A stretch of DNA of 64,000 nt from Holothuria scabra (taxonomy: Eukaryota; Echinodermata; Holothuroidea; Aspidochirotida; Holothuriidae), in the NCBI GenBank assembly GCA_037179385.1, contig CM074179.1, positions 68,839,806 through 68,903,805 on the forward strand, written 5' to 3'. This document shows, one piece after another, positions 11,695 through 24,489 of the stretch. How positions within the stretch are numbered: position 1 is the stretch's first letter; the number at the start of each line of letters is the position of its first letter. The notes under the pieces are model-generated. The model ran no database searches, was not told the DNA's origin, and saw only the letters and a program-made list of their open reading frames with translations. The position numbers and the translations under genes were made by a program.

Positions 11695-12904
11695 TCTGTG
11701 CATTATTGTATGCTCGTACCTGAAATGGATTCCTTATTGTGAAAAACAAAATGCTGGATGGGTTCAAAACAGTTAGGCTTGTTAAAGTAACGTTGTTACG
11801 GTGATAGCTGGAGATTTGTGACCGTGAGCCAATTTCGGGGTCCCGCCAATTTCGGGGTCTTTATTATACATGTATACTGTACGTATGTACGCAGGCCTGC
11901 ATATTGCTATGTGGCATTGTTTGTGCACAGAAAATCTTGGCGTATGATCACAAAAACTTTGACGTACCTTTGGTGTGGGCTTTACCTGGAATGCACCCTG
12001 GCTCTGGTGGAAATTCAATAGATTTCTGGATTCATCTCCTGTCTGAACAATACACAGTCTACAGTACTGTTAAGGTTAGGGTTAAGGAAGCAGGGACAGA
12101 GGAAAATATAATGAGGTCCTCAGGTTGTATGAAAAAAAGTTGTGTGTGTAGGTGAGCCTGTAAGCCATATCTTGCCGGGTACAAGCCGCTCACAGGAGCT
12201 CAAGCTCTTTGCTTGCAATGTTGCACTTTGCTTGTCAAAACAATATCTCGAGGTGCTGTAGAAATGCCTGAAAGTTTTCAAACTTGGTTCATAAAAATGC
12301 CTCATATTGAGAGTCCTGAAGAAAGCTATAGGGCACAACTGAAATTTGAACCACAGGGGCAGTTAGCATTATGCGTGTAGGATGAAATCCCTAAATTAAC
12401 GATATTTACTTCAAATGGCAATTATATCAGAAATTCTCCGCTGTATGTTCTTCCTTGTCACAAAACTACCAAAATTAATTCAATAAAGCACAAGATTAAC
12501 TACCTAGCTCAAAAATAAGACAATTTTCCGGCACCCGTCTTTGGAGTTGGGAAAATGTCACTGACCCTGAGTGAAAGAGTGTCGCACAAACATTTTACAT
12601 GAAAAAATTTGAAATTGATGTGTCTTTACTGTGCAGTACTTACCTACAATATATATGTGAATATTTTTTTCTTGTTAAATTTGCAGCTATGGGAGTTTCC
12701 TTGACCTAAAGCTGTGTAGTTAAGGAGGTGCCCTTCAAAAAAAAAACAAGAAAAGAATGGACAATACAGAAGTTGTTTCCAGGGAATTTATTCAGGTATG
12801 TGAAAAAGGCAAGGTTCAGGACTGCACTGTATTGTACAGGTGCACTTGATGCAGGAAGACCATCAAACTGAAAGTTCATAAATTTTCTGGGACTCAGGAC
12901 CGTA
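11695..12904. other. Gene-free stretch
   Basis: No recognisable exon or repeat boundary. A short duplicated phrase, CCAATTTCGGGGTC, occurs twice near 11829-11858. Confidence 0.45.
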
Positions 12905-13100
12905 GGTCTGGTAGGTGGCTATCTTACAGTGGTACTGTGACTATTGTACAGGAGTCACAATACTGTAGATCTGTTTGAGACTGTGGCTATCTTTAATACA
13001 GTATTCCCAATAGGCCTTCATCTATCTGGTACTGTGGCTATAACTTACAGTTGTCACAATATGTATGCCTATATCTGGTACTGTGGTTACTGTTTCTTAC
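12905..13100 (+). repeat. Degenerate tandem repeat
   Basis: About four imperfect units of roughly 55-65 bp containing GGTACTGTGGCTAT-like and TTACAGTTGTCACAATA-like blocks (near 12933, 12980, 13028 and 13077). The units are diverged. There is no coding potential. Confidence 0.5.
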
Positions 13101-13859
13101 TGTGTAGACCAAAAATCAGGTTCCTGAATTATTGCCAAGCACCAGTGGTGGACAACTGTTTCGTTTTAAAGGGCTTGATATGAGGAATGAAAAATTGAAC
13201 GGGTTGCATCTAACCAACGATCAGCTGATAGTTTCAAACCTTTAATTTTGAGGACTGTCAAGTAATATCAAGCTTTATTTTCCATAAGATATTCTCAAAA
13301 TAGCATTGTTGATTTAAAAAATCGACCTACAGTCTATCCAGGTGGGGATCCATACATTTCAAGAATGGGCAGAATTTAAAGAAGAGGCATGTAGATGGGG
13401 TGGACATGAATCTCTGCCCAAAATATGTACCTGCACAGTGCACACAAAACTTTCAAAGTGGAGCACTACCATTTGGCATGGAGTGTGCAGAAATGAAACA
13501 ATGAAAAATTGCTACTCTTAATTAGACAGCTGGAAATGGTATTTCCTAGGCTTGTTAGAATCTGAGTAGTTGATATTTTGAGTGGTTGCCTTTTTCTTTT
13601 ATCAAACGGGTAAGCCTGAAAACAAAGCCCACTTAAAAAATTCTTGCAGCTTAATTTTAGGTCTGTGCCAAAATTTATGCATTTTCTTTGTGGATTTGGC
13701 AAAAAGGGGGATGAGGGGGAATCCCCCTCCTTGGATACTCACCTGTTACATGACAGCAACAATGACATTTCTTTCACTAATGGTTTGCACCTCATTTCTC
13801 TATGTTTTTTGCTAAGTTTGCATTACATTATCAATGGCAAAAAACTTTTATCTTTTACT

Positions 13860-13942
13860 TGAATGATTGAATCATCTTGTAGGCTGTGAAAAAATTACTA
13901 GGGGCTGCATGCAGCCCACAGCTCACAGGTTGCCCACCCCTG
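13860..13942 (-). mobile_element. Terminus of a hAT-type MITE
   Basis: On the minus strand from 13942 the sequence reads CAGGGGTGGGCAACCTGTGA and then GGGCTGCATGCAGCCCC. CAGGGGTGGGCAA is a very typical terminal sequence of hAT elements. The other end was not located, so this is a partial copy or solo end. Confidence 0.5.
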
Positions 13943-14667
13943 CTATGGTACTACAAGTCTTGTGTATGATGTTACAGTGTTGTTTCATTTCGTTTCATTT
14001 CTTTGTTTCATCACATTACATATTACAATATGATGTGAAAGGAAGTCATCCAGAAAACCAAACTTGGCTTAACAAAGTGGATGACTCCCTATAACCAAGA
14101 AAAAAGATAATAGATATTTACAATTTCTACATTTCCCTGTGTAATGAGAAATGTTTGTCATATTGTGAAGGTACAGTGCCATTTTATGTGTGATACATTA
14201 TGTTTAAACTGTCACTTATTAAAGGAGCATCATTTTATGCAGGGTTAAGTTTTTGCCAGAACCTCAGAAAACAGGGAATTGCTGTATAACTGTATTACTT
14301 AAACCCATAGCCCACATTGATGACACCCTTGGACAAAGTTACTGGTTGGTTCTTAGTGGCAAGTGCTTGCTTCAAGGTCCCTGTAAGGTGCAACCAGTTA
14401 TTAGGCTAGGTCCATGGCACAACCTGAACAATTTTAAAGGCTAAGTACTGTATTTAATATGAAAGTTCAATTATTGCTGCAAAGGTGTCCTCTTCTAAGT
14501 GTAACAGATCGAGGTACTGACAGTTTTTATAATTTTTATGGAAAAAGGGGGGATTTTACCATCCTTCTGGAAGAGGGTGGCAAATCCTAACCACCACCAC
14601 CCGTCCCTTGACAGAAACACTGTTACAGTATGTGTAACTCTTATTTCTTTTATTTCCTTATGTCCAG

Positions 14668-14888
14668 GGTTTGTCTGAAGAGATTGCCAAGGAGTGGAAG
14701 ATGATTGGAAGATATCTAAACATGTCAGATGCTCAGTTGAGTCACATAGAATCAGACAATCAGAACAATGCAAAAGAACAAATATACCAAATGCTTTTAA
14801 AGTGGATGCAATCAAATGGATGTAATGCAAGGTACAGTGTGTTAAATGAGGCACTCACAAACGCCGGTCGGAGTGACCTCATTAAAAG
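14668..14888 (+). CDS. Host exon encoding a complete Death domain
   Basis: A 221-bp exon between a strong acceptor (pyrimidine tract, then ...TTATGTCCAG at 14658-14667) and a donor (AAAAG|GTATGG at 14888/14889), leaving two bases of a split codon. The ~73 residues start GLSEEIAKEWKMIGRYLNM. They show the six-helix Death-domain pattern: EEIAKEWKMIGRYL, then MSDAQLSHIESDN, then KEQIYQMLLKWMQ with its core tryptophan, then VLNEALTNAGRSDLIKR. Death domains form homotypic complexes in apoptosis, NF-kB and innate immune signalling. Many host proteins carry them (adaptors, kinases, ankyrin-repeat and UNC5-type proteins) and the exon alone does not identify which. No partner exon was recognised nearby; the flanks are filled with MITEs and SINEs, consistent with large introns. 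Confidence 0.85.
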
Positions 14889-15777
14889 GTATGGAAGCAT
14901 TACAGTATGCATAATATTGGGAGTGACATGAGTCCAAAATTTAACCTTGTGCTTTTAAAACATGGATAAGATATGAACAGTTTTGATCACTTTAAAGAGC
15001 TTCTCTATGAATGTAAAACAGTGAAATCTATAGATTGTTTGACTGCAATGACTACTCACTGTTTTTGGTTACTGTACAGTATATTTCACTCTGTGTTGAG
15101 TGACATTCTCCCCATTTAGAGCCAATTACCTTTCCATGGACATCGAGATTGCAGTGTATTTCTACTTGGTTAATAGAGAGGTCTCCTTAAGCAATCATCA
15201 CGTTTGTATTCAGAAAGTGCATCATAATTACAGTTTTGTCTAATTGGTAGATTTGTCTTTGTTCTCAAACTTTTGCAGAAAATTTTCAGGAACAGTTCTA
15301 GAACCCTTGTAATAGAATCTCGACTCTTGTTTCAATTTTTGCTCAGCTGTAATCCCTGAAGGGACTACAGATTGGGGAAGGGGGTTCTACAGGGACTGTT
15401 AACTTGAATCCTCATACTTTTTCTGTTGAGAGCATGTTGTGCCCCATTTAATGCCAACAGGTACTTTAATTTCATTGAACATATTAGGTCTTTTTAATGA
15501 TAAGCCCTGCACTTCAGGATTGGCTCCTTGGTCCCTTTCTCATGAATTAATTCTGCAGGGACCATTGAGCAAATTTTGAATTGGTGGGGCGGGGGGTGGG
15601 GGTAGGTAATCACCAAAGTAGCCTAACTTGTTCAACAATATAAGAGCAATGTAGGGCGACCTATAATGCCTAGGGCAGAAAAAATGGGTGGGCTGAAACC
15701 CCCCCCCCCCCCATCTTTGCATTCCCTGCTCTATATAAGTCCAGGTTTTTCATGGTTTGTGGTGAAGTGGCACCAGA
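14889..15777. other. Probable intron of the Death-domain gene
   Basis: No exon recognised. Contains G-rich runs near 15588-15602 and a C14 homopolymer at 15699-15712. Confidence 0.4.
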
Positions 15778-16181
15778 CCACGGACTCCGTATACATGGAC
15801 AGAGCATGTGATACGTATGTCTATCCGTAGATGGTCGCGACCGACAGAGACAAAAAAGGCGCACCAAGATGGCCGCCGTGAACCTATAAATCGTCTGATT
15901 TGACGACGACTCTGTAATATTTTAAATCAAATTTAAACTTGAATTGGAAAAAATATCATATCCCTGCAATACCGTACATGAAGTGATTTTGACCTTTCCT
16001 TGCCACATTTTTAAACAATATTTCAACTTTCTTGCAAAATATGGGAACATACTTGAGCAAGTCCAAGTTTTCACACAAAACCATAGCAGACTGCCATTTT
16101 GGTGCGCTTTTTCTCACACGTACGGTAGCGACAATGTACCATGCAGTATGCTCTGTCCATGTACAGGAAGTCTGTACACCA
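15778..16181. mobile_element. MITE with imperfect, long inverted repeats
   Basis: The left arm (about 15778-15876) and right arm (about 16092-16181) are inverted copies. TACATGGACAGAGCAT occurs at about 15791-15806 and inverted at about 16149-16164. GCGCACCAAGATGG at 15859-15872 is inverted at 16094-16107 as CCATTTTGGTGCGC. The arms have drifted, so this is an older insertion. Ends and target duplication are not resolved. Confidence 0.65.
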
Positions 16182-16463
16182 GACCCTCACACTCTTGATC
16201 TCACGTTACTGTTCTTAGTTACAGGTGTATATACTGTAGTACTGCATTACAATCAAGTTTGTCACCAGGGTGATGTATACAAGGTTAAGGGAAGTAGTTA
16301 AGTGAAGGGGAACTTTATTTTCTCTTACTTGGGCTTTTAAAATCATGGAGTCCTAATAGAGTTACTAAGTCATTGAAAAAATAGAGATTTTTGAAGTGCA
16401 GTCTCATCTTTAGACAAGTTGTGATATTATAATGTAGGAATGTTGTTCATTTTTGGATTAACA

Positions 16464-16817
16464 TTAAAGGGAAATATTGTGTTTAAAATGCTCCAACATA
16501 GCATTGAAAGTAAAATAACTCCAGATATTTTCAAATCATTTGGTCTCAACAATAAACCCAAGCAATCGCTTCATCTCCTCAAAATGTTATGCACAAGAAG
16601 AGTTATGGAAGTTGCATCTTTTGAAATGTTAAAAGTTTAGGTGAACAAATTATTCTTGAACAACAAACAACTGAATTTTTATTTGAGGGATACTTATTTC
16701 TTGAAAATAAAGCTTCCATACTGCTTTTTTTATAACTATTTATCACTGTTTGCTAATAAATATTGGTTTCAAAAGGATGAAATTTCCTTGTAAAACAAAT
16801 GCAATATTTCCCTTTAA
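16464..16817. mobile_element. TTAA-flanked MITE family B
   Basis: Begins TTAAAGGGAAATATTG at 16464 and ends with the exact inverse, CAATATTTCCCTTTAA, at 16817 (354 bp including TTAA at both ends). TTAA target duplications are the hallmark of piggyBac-type elements, so a piggyBac-related MITE is the natural reading. Internal A/T-rich sequence, no transposase. Confidence 0.75.
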
Positions 16818-17892
16818 ATACATCATGAAATTTTGTATAACATGATCATGAAAAAGTTACGGGATTTATCATAAACAAGGGCAATTCTCTGCCAAATTCA
16901 ACAAATATTTACTTTGGCAATTTTTTTTTTTAGGGGGGGGGGGGCTTGAGTGTGGATTTAAATTAATACAAAAAAATTTCAAAACCCTGATGTATCCAGG
17001 AGCAGTACGTGTCGTAGCTACATGGGTTGACAACAGAAGCACACAACCCACACTTGTTTTTCAATTTCCTTGGAATTTACCACCAAGTCTCTTCCAGCAT
17101 TCTTAACTTACCCATGTAAATCACCTGCAAGCAAGCTATTACTGCTTGATAATCAGACCATTGTAAACTAATAGATAGTCTTCAATTCAATTTCTAACCC
17201 ACCTTTAGGTCTTTCTGACTTCATCCCTTTCAAGTAGTTAAGAATATTCATCATTTTAATGAACTCATTCATTAGTTCTGAAGTACATGTACAGTAATTG
17301 CACACTGTATTGTAGGACCAAGCTTAGACCATACCTTTCTGCATTCTCTAGAAGGCCTAGTATATTTTGCCCTTTTCTTTAAGTTTTGAATTGACCCATT
17401 AAAGGTTTTACATGTCGATCCAGTACATTGGGAACAATAACAGTATTTAAAACATTACAATAAATCGACAGTAACCATTACTTGAGGTTTGTCTTAGATT
17501 ATTAAATTTTCATACTTTGTGCTGTTTCACAACTTTTCTTTCAAGTTGCTATCCCTATCCTAACATTCAATATTCAAAAAACTAATATTAGGCACAAAAG
17601 TTAAATTTTCTCCTCATTTTATAATTTTCTTGCTTCCATTCACAGATAACACTGGTGTCCAGTAACTAGCAAGAACAAGAGGTTTTCAGTGTGCTTGGGT
17701 CAAAGCGATGGTATAACTATGCTTGATGTCAAAACATTTTTGCAGTTTGAACATATAATTCTCAGTGCTAGGATTTGTATGGATGATACCAGTTCCAGAA
17801 GGTGCTCAATACAGTAGATACAATTATCAACATTTATGAAACTAGGAAACTCAGTTGCAACTCCTCGACTTGAAAGTGAAATCAGTGTTAAG
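16818..17892. other. Gene-free stretch
   Basis: AT-rich, with a T10 tract and adjoining G run at about 16920-16944. No exon recognised. Confidence 0.4.
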
Positions 17893-18240
17893 TTAAAGGG
17901 TTGGTCCTCTTACCCCAAACTACAATTGTTGTATTAGTCTACAGAAATTATTCAGTGGCTCAGCTCTTTGATTGGCAGCAAACAATGCAGAGTATCAAAA
18001 CTCATATTGCACAGCATGAACTGTACTGGGAGTGTTTTGATTTATACACATTGCTCTTTTATAGTCACCCTGGGGGCCATTCCACAAAGAGTTACGCACA
18101 ATCTTAAGTTTGATTCACCATACTTAAGCCAGCAGTAAATCATACTTAAGATCGTGCGTAACTCTTTGTGGAACGGGCCCCTGAAGCAGTAAATTGAGAT
18201 TGCATCTGGAAGAGGTTGATTTTAGACAATTGTTGCAGCT
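17893..18240 (-). mobile_element. TTAA-flanked MITE family A, interrupted by a nested hairpin element
   Basis: Starts TTAAAGGGTTGGTCC at 17893 and then CTTACCCCAAACTAC. It aligns with the reverse complement of the 30802-31106 copy: CAGCTCTTTGAT, AAACAATGCA and GAGTGT(T/C)TTGATT. The match is interrupted after CACCCTGGG and resumes after 18182 with TGAAGCAGTAAATTGAGATTG, matching TGAAGCAATAAACTAGAATTG of the intact copy. The right end has decayed beyond about 18240. Confidence 0.7.
18072..18182. mobile_element. Small hairpin MITE nested in MITE family A
   Basis: About 38-bp inverted arms, with GGCCATTCCACAAAGAGTTA on the left and TAACTCTTTGTGGAACGGGCC on the right, extend to ATCTTAAGT/ACTTAAGAT and surround a 34-bp loop. 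Its edges coincide with the interruption of the older MITE, which dates it as the later insertion. Confidence 0.75.
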
Positions 18241-18244
18241 TAAG

Positions 18245-21129
18245 TAAGAAAGTAATGAGAATGTAATGTAAAAAAACTCACTAATTGTTGTAAATTTGCT
18301 TTTGCAAATATTATGAAGTATGACTTCCCGTTAAGTATGACTTTCCATTAAAATTCAAAGTGATTTACCAACTGTTGTACAAGGGGTGATGAAGTTTAAT
18401 TTTGGATATACTGTAGTGGTTGCAAACAGTAATAGGTGTAAATATCATAAAATAATTTTACTGGCCTGCAAGGCTTATTCCTCTCACCGGAAATGGTTCG
18501 AATTCCCCCAACCTGCTTACGTACTTTGTGTTTTGGACACAAAACAGGTTTCAAGAGGAGGTTATATTGCTTATATTTACACCCTGTTGGGTTTAAGTGA
18601 AAGCAACTTCATGTTGTGGCCTCCATACAAAAAGCCAGTATTCCATTAACCAGTGTATACCTACTGTACTTTGGTAATGTGCGATCTCACTAGCACACCT
18701 CAAAATTCAAGACCTGATTACTGTCACTGTCAAGCTGGAATTTCATATCTTAAGTCACTAAGTTACCTCCACTGTAAGCCTCAACCTGGATAACTTACTC
18801 CGTGCGACGCAGCTCATTGTGACAAGATAATTCAGACACGTTGCAAAGTGTAGACATCTTCTTTGCGAGCAGTCACCCACCTCAGTAGCATAAAAATGAA
18901 TTTGCAATGCAACTAACAACAATGCAGACTCCTGGAATGAAGTCCACGGTGATTATAAATAATCAAAATGGAGAAAATGTATCTTTGTTTCTGGAAGTAA
19001 CAAATCAGTTGTGTGTATATTAGTTGTTGCAATCATGCCTAAGTAGCTTCTTCAATCTGTGAAAAGTTGCATAGTGTTGGACAAATTTCTCTTAAAACTA
19101 GATAGCATGATTTTTCAGTCACTCACCATGACAGGACAGTCTAAAAAGTAGCGTTGCATAATGTGAAACCGATCTGTAGACAGTTTTGGGTGCAGTACTT
19201 CCCTCTGCAAATGATTATTCAATATCTCTAGCTTTAAGATTTTAAAGAATTTGTTGAGAGAGATTGTGCAATACTGGGATGTCGTTCTTCTGCTGCTTTA
19301 TAATGAATTTCTTTTTGTCTCACCTTCATGTTTCTTCAATGCCAGTGGAGTTTTGTGGAAGTTAAATTAAACACCCTTTTCCAAATCCAGTACAAAGAAG
19401 TGAGGGATAGTTTTTAGTATGCATCCTTTTTACCATTGGTAATTTGCTTTTACATAAGACCATGCTCATTAAAAATGTCATCTCGCAATACACTGTAACC
19501 GGCATACTTTTCAATTCAGGTCTACTGTCCTGTTGGTATAGAATCATAAATTGATCAAGAAGCCAGATGTCTAAAATGATTTGTGAGAAGGGCATTTGTA
19601 ATCAAAGTTGTCAAAGTATTTTCATTTTAAATGAAAAGAAAATCATGTTGCAATTCAGTCACACATTTCGCTTACAGTTTTTAAATTTTGCAATGGAATT
19701 ATGGCATTATTGATATATTTAGGCTTGCATGTTTTGATACTTCAAGTTGTTACATTTGACAAACAGGACTAGACTAGACTTGAGGCCGCTTTGGTGATGT
19801 CAAATCACTTATGCAGGGTTCAGTGGCATACTGCATTGTTTCTGATTTCGTATTAAATCATGTAATGCCATCTTAATTTATTTCTATTCATTATTTATTA
19901 ACTATTCTGTTAAAGCAGACACTAAAGAACACGACCAAGAATGTACCCCTAACTTTAAAAAACTTTAAAAGAAAAATTGTGTTCATTGCTCTTTATGGCC
20001 AGTTCAGCAGGTTGTTTGTGATGCAATCATGAAATAAATGCAGTTTCTATTCATCTTTATGATGCGATCTAATCTGATTTTTTTGTGGGAGTTCAAATTT
20101 ATTTCTGTACACCCCCATGCCAACTGATCATGGCACCCTGCTTAGATAGTCTTTGGCACAGCTACCATTTCATCCCAACCAAAAAATTTCATTACCTTTG
20201 TCAATTTTTTCAAGACAATGTCTGCAATATACACAGTGGCAGCACCAGGATCAAAAAGTGGGCGGCAAATGGAAGGCAAAAGAAAATGATGGGGGGAAAA
20301 AAATTTCGCGCGAAGCGCTGACTGTAAGCTCCCGGAAGCTCCAAGGTTTTAACATATCTTTATAGACACTCTTGTTAGGCCACTATTATTCCGGAGCTGA
20401 CTGGGGGAGGCAACTGGGGGGGTGGCAAAGGTTCTGACTGGGGGGGATGCCCCTTTTGGTGCCACCCATGAATATACGTGTAAACATGTGGTACAGTACC
20501 AATGCTGTGGCCACAGTAGGACTTTTTACCCAAACCCAAACAAAGTGAAGGGGAGGGGCTAATCACCAAAGCAGCCCAATATGTTTAACAACATAATGAC
20601 AATGAAAGGCAACTTAAAGTGCCAATGGAAGAAAAAGTGAGGGACTAAATCCCCCCATCTCTGCGGTCCTTCAACCATGAAAGAGGTGGAAGTTTCATGT
20701 CTGTCACTGCAGTTCTGTGTATGATGGCAAAAGCACCATGGAGGCAACTCTCTCAACTAATTTCTCATTACCCGCCCACCTTTGCTCCACCCCACTCCTT
20801 GCCTACAATTCTATTTTTTATCTAGAGCGAGAACCGACTGCATGGTCAAGGGGTTAGAGCACCGGAATTGCAACAGGGAGGCCTGGAATATTTCTCTAAA
20901 TCCAGACTTGGCTGCAAGTCGGATTCTCGAACTATGCACTTGAGCAATGGAGTAGGACAAACAACCCAGTGGGCCACACCTCGCAAAACCCGATTTAAAA
21001 GAATAGCCCAGAGCCATTTTTTTTTTACTTACCATCGATTCTGAAGATATCAGCAACTGAAGTTGGCACATTTTCTAGAATTTCATTTGAAGCAAGCAGG
21101 TGTGATATGAAAATTCACTCTTCCACGAG
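18245..21129. other. Gene-free stretch
   Basis: No convincing exon. Around 20225-20310 there is a CAGTGGCAGCACCAGG start and a TTCGCGCGAAGCGC palindrome that look like MITE debris. Around 20841-20858 there is TGGTCAAGGGGTTAGAGC, an A-box-like sequence, but its B box is degenerate. Confidence 0.4.
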
Positions 21130-21313
21130 TCACAATAGTCTGCCAATGGTCACTTTCATTTTAAGAGTGATCATTGAAGGTATCCCATCAATAGTGAAAT
21201 TTTTCTCTTTTGCAGAGAATTTGTCTCTTCTTGGAGGGAATTTCACTCTTCTTGGAGTGAATTGACACTTTTGACTCTATTAGAGAGAGTGATTTAGTTC
21301 ACTCTTCTGAGTG
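21130..21313. repeat. Degenerate copy of a CACTCT-motif repeat
   Basis: Repeats of TTCACTCTTCTTGGAGTGAA-like words and TTGACTCTATTAGAGAGAGTG. It resembles the reverse complement of the interior of the MITE at 42807-43002 and abuts the left end of the larger element at 21316. Confidence 0.45.
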
Positions 21314-21315
21314 TA

Positions 21316-22799
21316 CACTGTTAAAAATTTCTCTGTAAATTTACATAATTTTTATGGCAATTTTTTTTCCAACCAAATAATGTTTTTTTTTACAGCCAGA
21401 CTGTAATCATGAAAAAACATTAAGTGTTTGTTTTTTCTTTACAGTTTTTGCATGTAAATTCGTTTACAAATGTCTACTGTAAAATCGAATTACAGAATTT
21501 TTCTGTTTTTTTTTTTTTTTACCTTAATTTTATGTGAATTTACAGCCTACTGTTTTCATTCTCGACATTTTGAAGTTTATTATAATATCGCTTTTTTTCC
21601 TTTCATATGTTATTACGTAACATACACTTCACCATTACATAGATCAGGTATTTGCTTATCAACGTAATGTGTCGTTACGAAGTTGTTTTCAATCTTTTTC
21701 TCAAGTCCTCCCGACCCTCTGGCAAACGGCCGTTCGGCAAAACCAAACTTGATACTGCTTCCCGAAGAAGCTGTTACGTCCACTGTAGGACAACGCTTAA
21801 CGACCAACCTCGCGACCTTCAGACCATTTTCATCATTGGTCTGTCATGTATGGCTCCATTCTTGACTGGATGAAAAGAACAGATACTACTCATGATCTTA
21901 GCCAAAAGGCCGATCGTTTTCAATCAAAACACCATGAGGATGCTTTGTTGACATATTGTTGTCAAGTAGACTGCTATCTCTAGGAACTTTGTAATTGGAA
22001 AGTCACATTTTTTGTACAACATAATAATTGTTTTTAAAATAAATATGACAAAGAATGCAAATACATTGGTTGCAAACATTTCCAGACAAGGTAAACAATA
22101 AGTTTATCACTTCCTGATTAAAAAACGCCAAAAAAGATATTATTCAAAGCAACAGCAATCCTTTTGTTAGGAAAATGCCTACAAAATAAGCTTCACCCAT
22201 TTATGCAAAATGAGATATACGTCATAAAGTGGTAAATTTACAGACTTTTTTTAAGTAAATTTGTAAATTTTTAATTCGATCAAGTGCATGAACGCCTGTG
22301 GCGATGAGTTGACATCAGTATACCAATTGTCAGTATAATAAATGTAAGTTAATTTTCAAATAGGGCCATAAATTTGCCAAAAATGTTTTCTTTTTTAACT
22401 GAAACTTCGCAGAACGATGCATGTTATATATTGAAAATTTTCTGGCTATTTCTTATTTGTTTGTTTGTTTGTTTGGGCTTATTTTTGTTTCTTTTTTCAG
22501 CTCAAAAACAAAATGAATGTTTGTTAAATGACAGTATATTTATGTGAAATCAGAAAAATACAAAATACTGTTAAAATTTCTGTAAATTTACAGAAAAAGT
22601 TTTACAAAGCAGTAAAATTTGGTTAAAAAAGCAGACAGAAATGGTTTTTTCAAATAAACAGAAAATACATGTTAAACAACCTTTTTTTATTGTAGCAATA
22701 CAAAGTGTCTGTAAAGATACAGAAAATCTCTATTAAAAGTAAAATACAAAAAGTTTAAGTTAAAAAAAGTCTGTAAATTTACAGAAATTTTTAACAGTG
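21316..22799. mobile_element. DNA transposon, non-autonomous, CACTGTTAAAA termini, TA flanks
   Basis: Begins CACTGTTAAAAATTTCT at 21316 and ends with its inverse, AGAAATTTTTAACAGTG, at 22799. TA lies immediately outside both ends (21314-21315 and 22800-22801), a likely target duplication. CTGTAAATTTACAG-type palindromic words recur subterminally (near 21333, 22235, 22577 and 22770). No transposase frame is visible in its 1484 bp. It carries the U2-headed retroposon copy at 21694-21916. Confidence 0.75.
21694..21916 (-). mobile_element. U2 snRNA-headed SINE-like retroposon, copy 1
   Basis: On the minus strand the element begins near 21916 with TCGGCCTTTTGGCTAAGATC and continues ATGAGTAGTATCTGTTCTT. 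This matches nucleotides about 8-48 of U2 snRNA, including the branch-site-pairing GUAGUA. After that the sequence leaves U2 and enters a ~175-nt unrelated body ending ...CAGAGGGTCGGGAGGACTTGAG near 21700. The body is shared with the inverted copy at 25602-25830, so this is a family and not a chance U2 pseudogene fragment. snRNA-headed SINEs are known from some vertebrates; whether this family is described is not known to me. Confidence 0.75.
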
Positions 22800-22801
22800 T
22801 A

Positions 22802-24489
22802 TATCCGTCTCATTTCCCCGATTAGCACATCCCCCCTCCTCTTGCAAACTAAGGTGGGGCCACTCCCCCTGCCCCTTCCTGCCACACACTACTGCGTTGC
22901 AGTTGAACGTTTCATATACTGATTATTATACATTGCCTTCAGATTGGGATAAGTGAAAATAATATACGTCTTTTATTTCAAACACTCTCACGGAAAGGCT
23001 TGCGATGACATGAGACGGAATTAAAAAGAGCACTGGATACTTGCCGCACCCTACTTTTATTACAAATAAAGAAATAGCTAACAAACATCAGGCAGAGAGA
23101 CAAAAAAAAATGTACAACGATTATAATTATGCCCTAATATTATGGTTAAATTTCATAAGATTAAATGAAAGAAAAATGAAAATTAATAAAAAAAAAAAAA
23201 GTCAGAGAAAATCACCGTTGTACACTCGAAATACTCAGTGTCTTGCCCAGTTAAATTCCTCTAAAGGTATGAGCGTATCCTCTTAAGTACTTTTTGTGAC
23301 TCGATGCCCTAAAATAAGGTCACTGAGATTTGCTACATTCCGCCAGAGTTCAATGGAAGATTTTAGCCCAAATTACCCGACAAACAGGTTTTTTATTTTC
23401 TGGTTTCAAACCGTTTGTTTTGTGATATGTTTATTCAGTGAAGAATTATTTAAAATTATTTAGAATTAATTAAGTGAAGAATTTTATCCATAACATCTAC
23501 GGTATGTGTCTCGGCAATACACCAGCAAGTAACTTTTTTGACCTCAGTACAGCGGAACATGCACTGGGAGCTAACTGACATATTTTGGATTTATCGTAAA
23601 CAGCTACCTTTAGCTAAACTTGGACCGGTCGGTATATTTTTCTTACGATCAATGACTCTAGAAAAATCATTTAAATTATTAGTCAAGTCATTGAAGTGAA
23701 GCAAGAGTGGAACCACTAACGCCTATTGCAACAGTTTTCATGGTTAAACATGATAGGTAAGGCCTATACTACACTTCTGCTAGTGGCGTACGCAGATTTT
23801 CTCTGCGTATGGGGGTGGGGCGCATGCAATATGTTGAGTGATTGCCGGCCTGAGGGAGGAGTGCCCCCTTCCCTTTGAAAACTTTGGGTTTTTCGAGGAG
23901 CCTAGATGCAAAATGATGCAAGATTTTCGAATTTAATAAGAATAGTGTTGAAAATCGAATTGTGCATGGTGGTTATACTGGGGATAAAACTGAAAATTGA
24001 AATGCTTTTGCATGCAGTCTGAAGTCGTGTATGATACCTTTTGAAGCAAAAGTTGTTTTCAGATTTGCATATTTTTAAGAACATCAGCGATCAGCCCCAT
24101 AGAGGCGTTAAGGAGCATTTCAGTTTTTTATTTTTCCCCAGAAAAAAGGGGTTCTGCCGAAAAGGCTACCAATTTAAGTAGAGAGCCACCATTAGTTGAC
24201 ACGAATCGCGTACAGAAAATGTCGAAAATCGTCCCATCAGATAGCCGGATATAGCATTTCCCAGACATAAACTTAGAATCCAAGCAGTCGCTGTCTAGCT
24301 AGGTTTCTTTCTTAGTCGTTTGCAATAAAATGCTGATTTCAAAAAGAGCCCCCAAAGTGAAAAGTGATCACAAATTAATAACAAAAAGACTTTGACCCGA
24401 AAGATGCAATTTTGCAAGAAAGACTATCTAAGCAAAGTGTTACCTTTGGTTGGCGCGGTAGAAAAAACTTTGAAGATTTGAGACTCTTG
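22802..24489. other. Gene-free stretch
   Basis: A-rich tracts (for example 23102-23110 and 23189-23202). The region around 23786-23930 shows MITE-like edges (AGTGGCGTACGCAGA) and a phrase, GAGCCTAGATGCAAAATG, that recurs at about 46782, so an old interspersed repeat is likely. No exon recognised. Confidence 0.4.

Noticed and set aside
20841..20890. tRNA-derived SINE head
   Set aside because: The A-box-like word is good but the B box is too degenerate to call.
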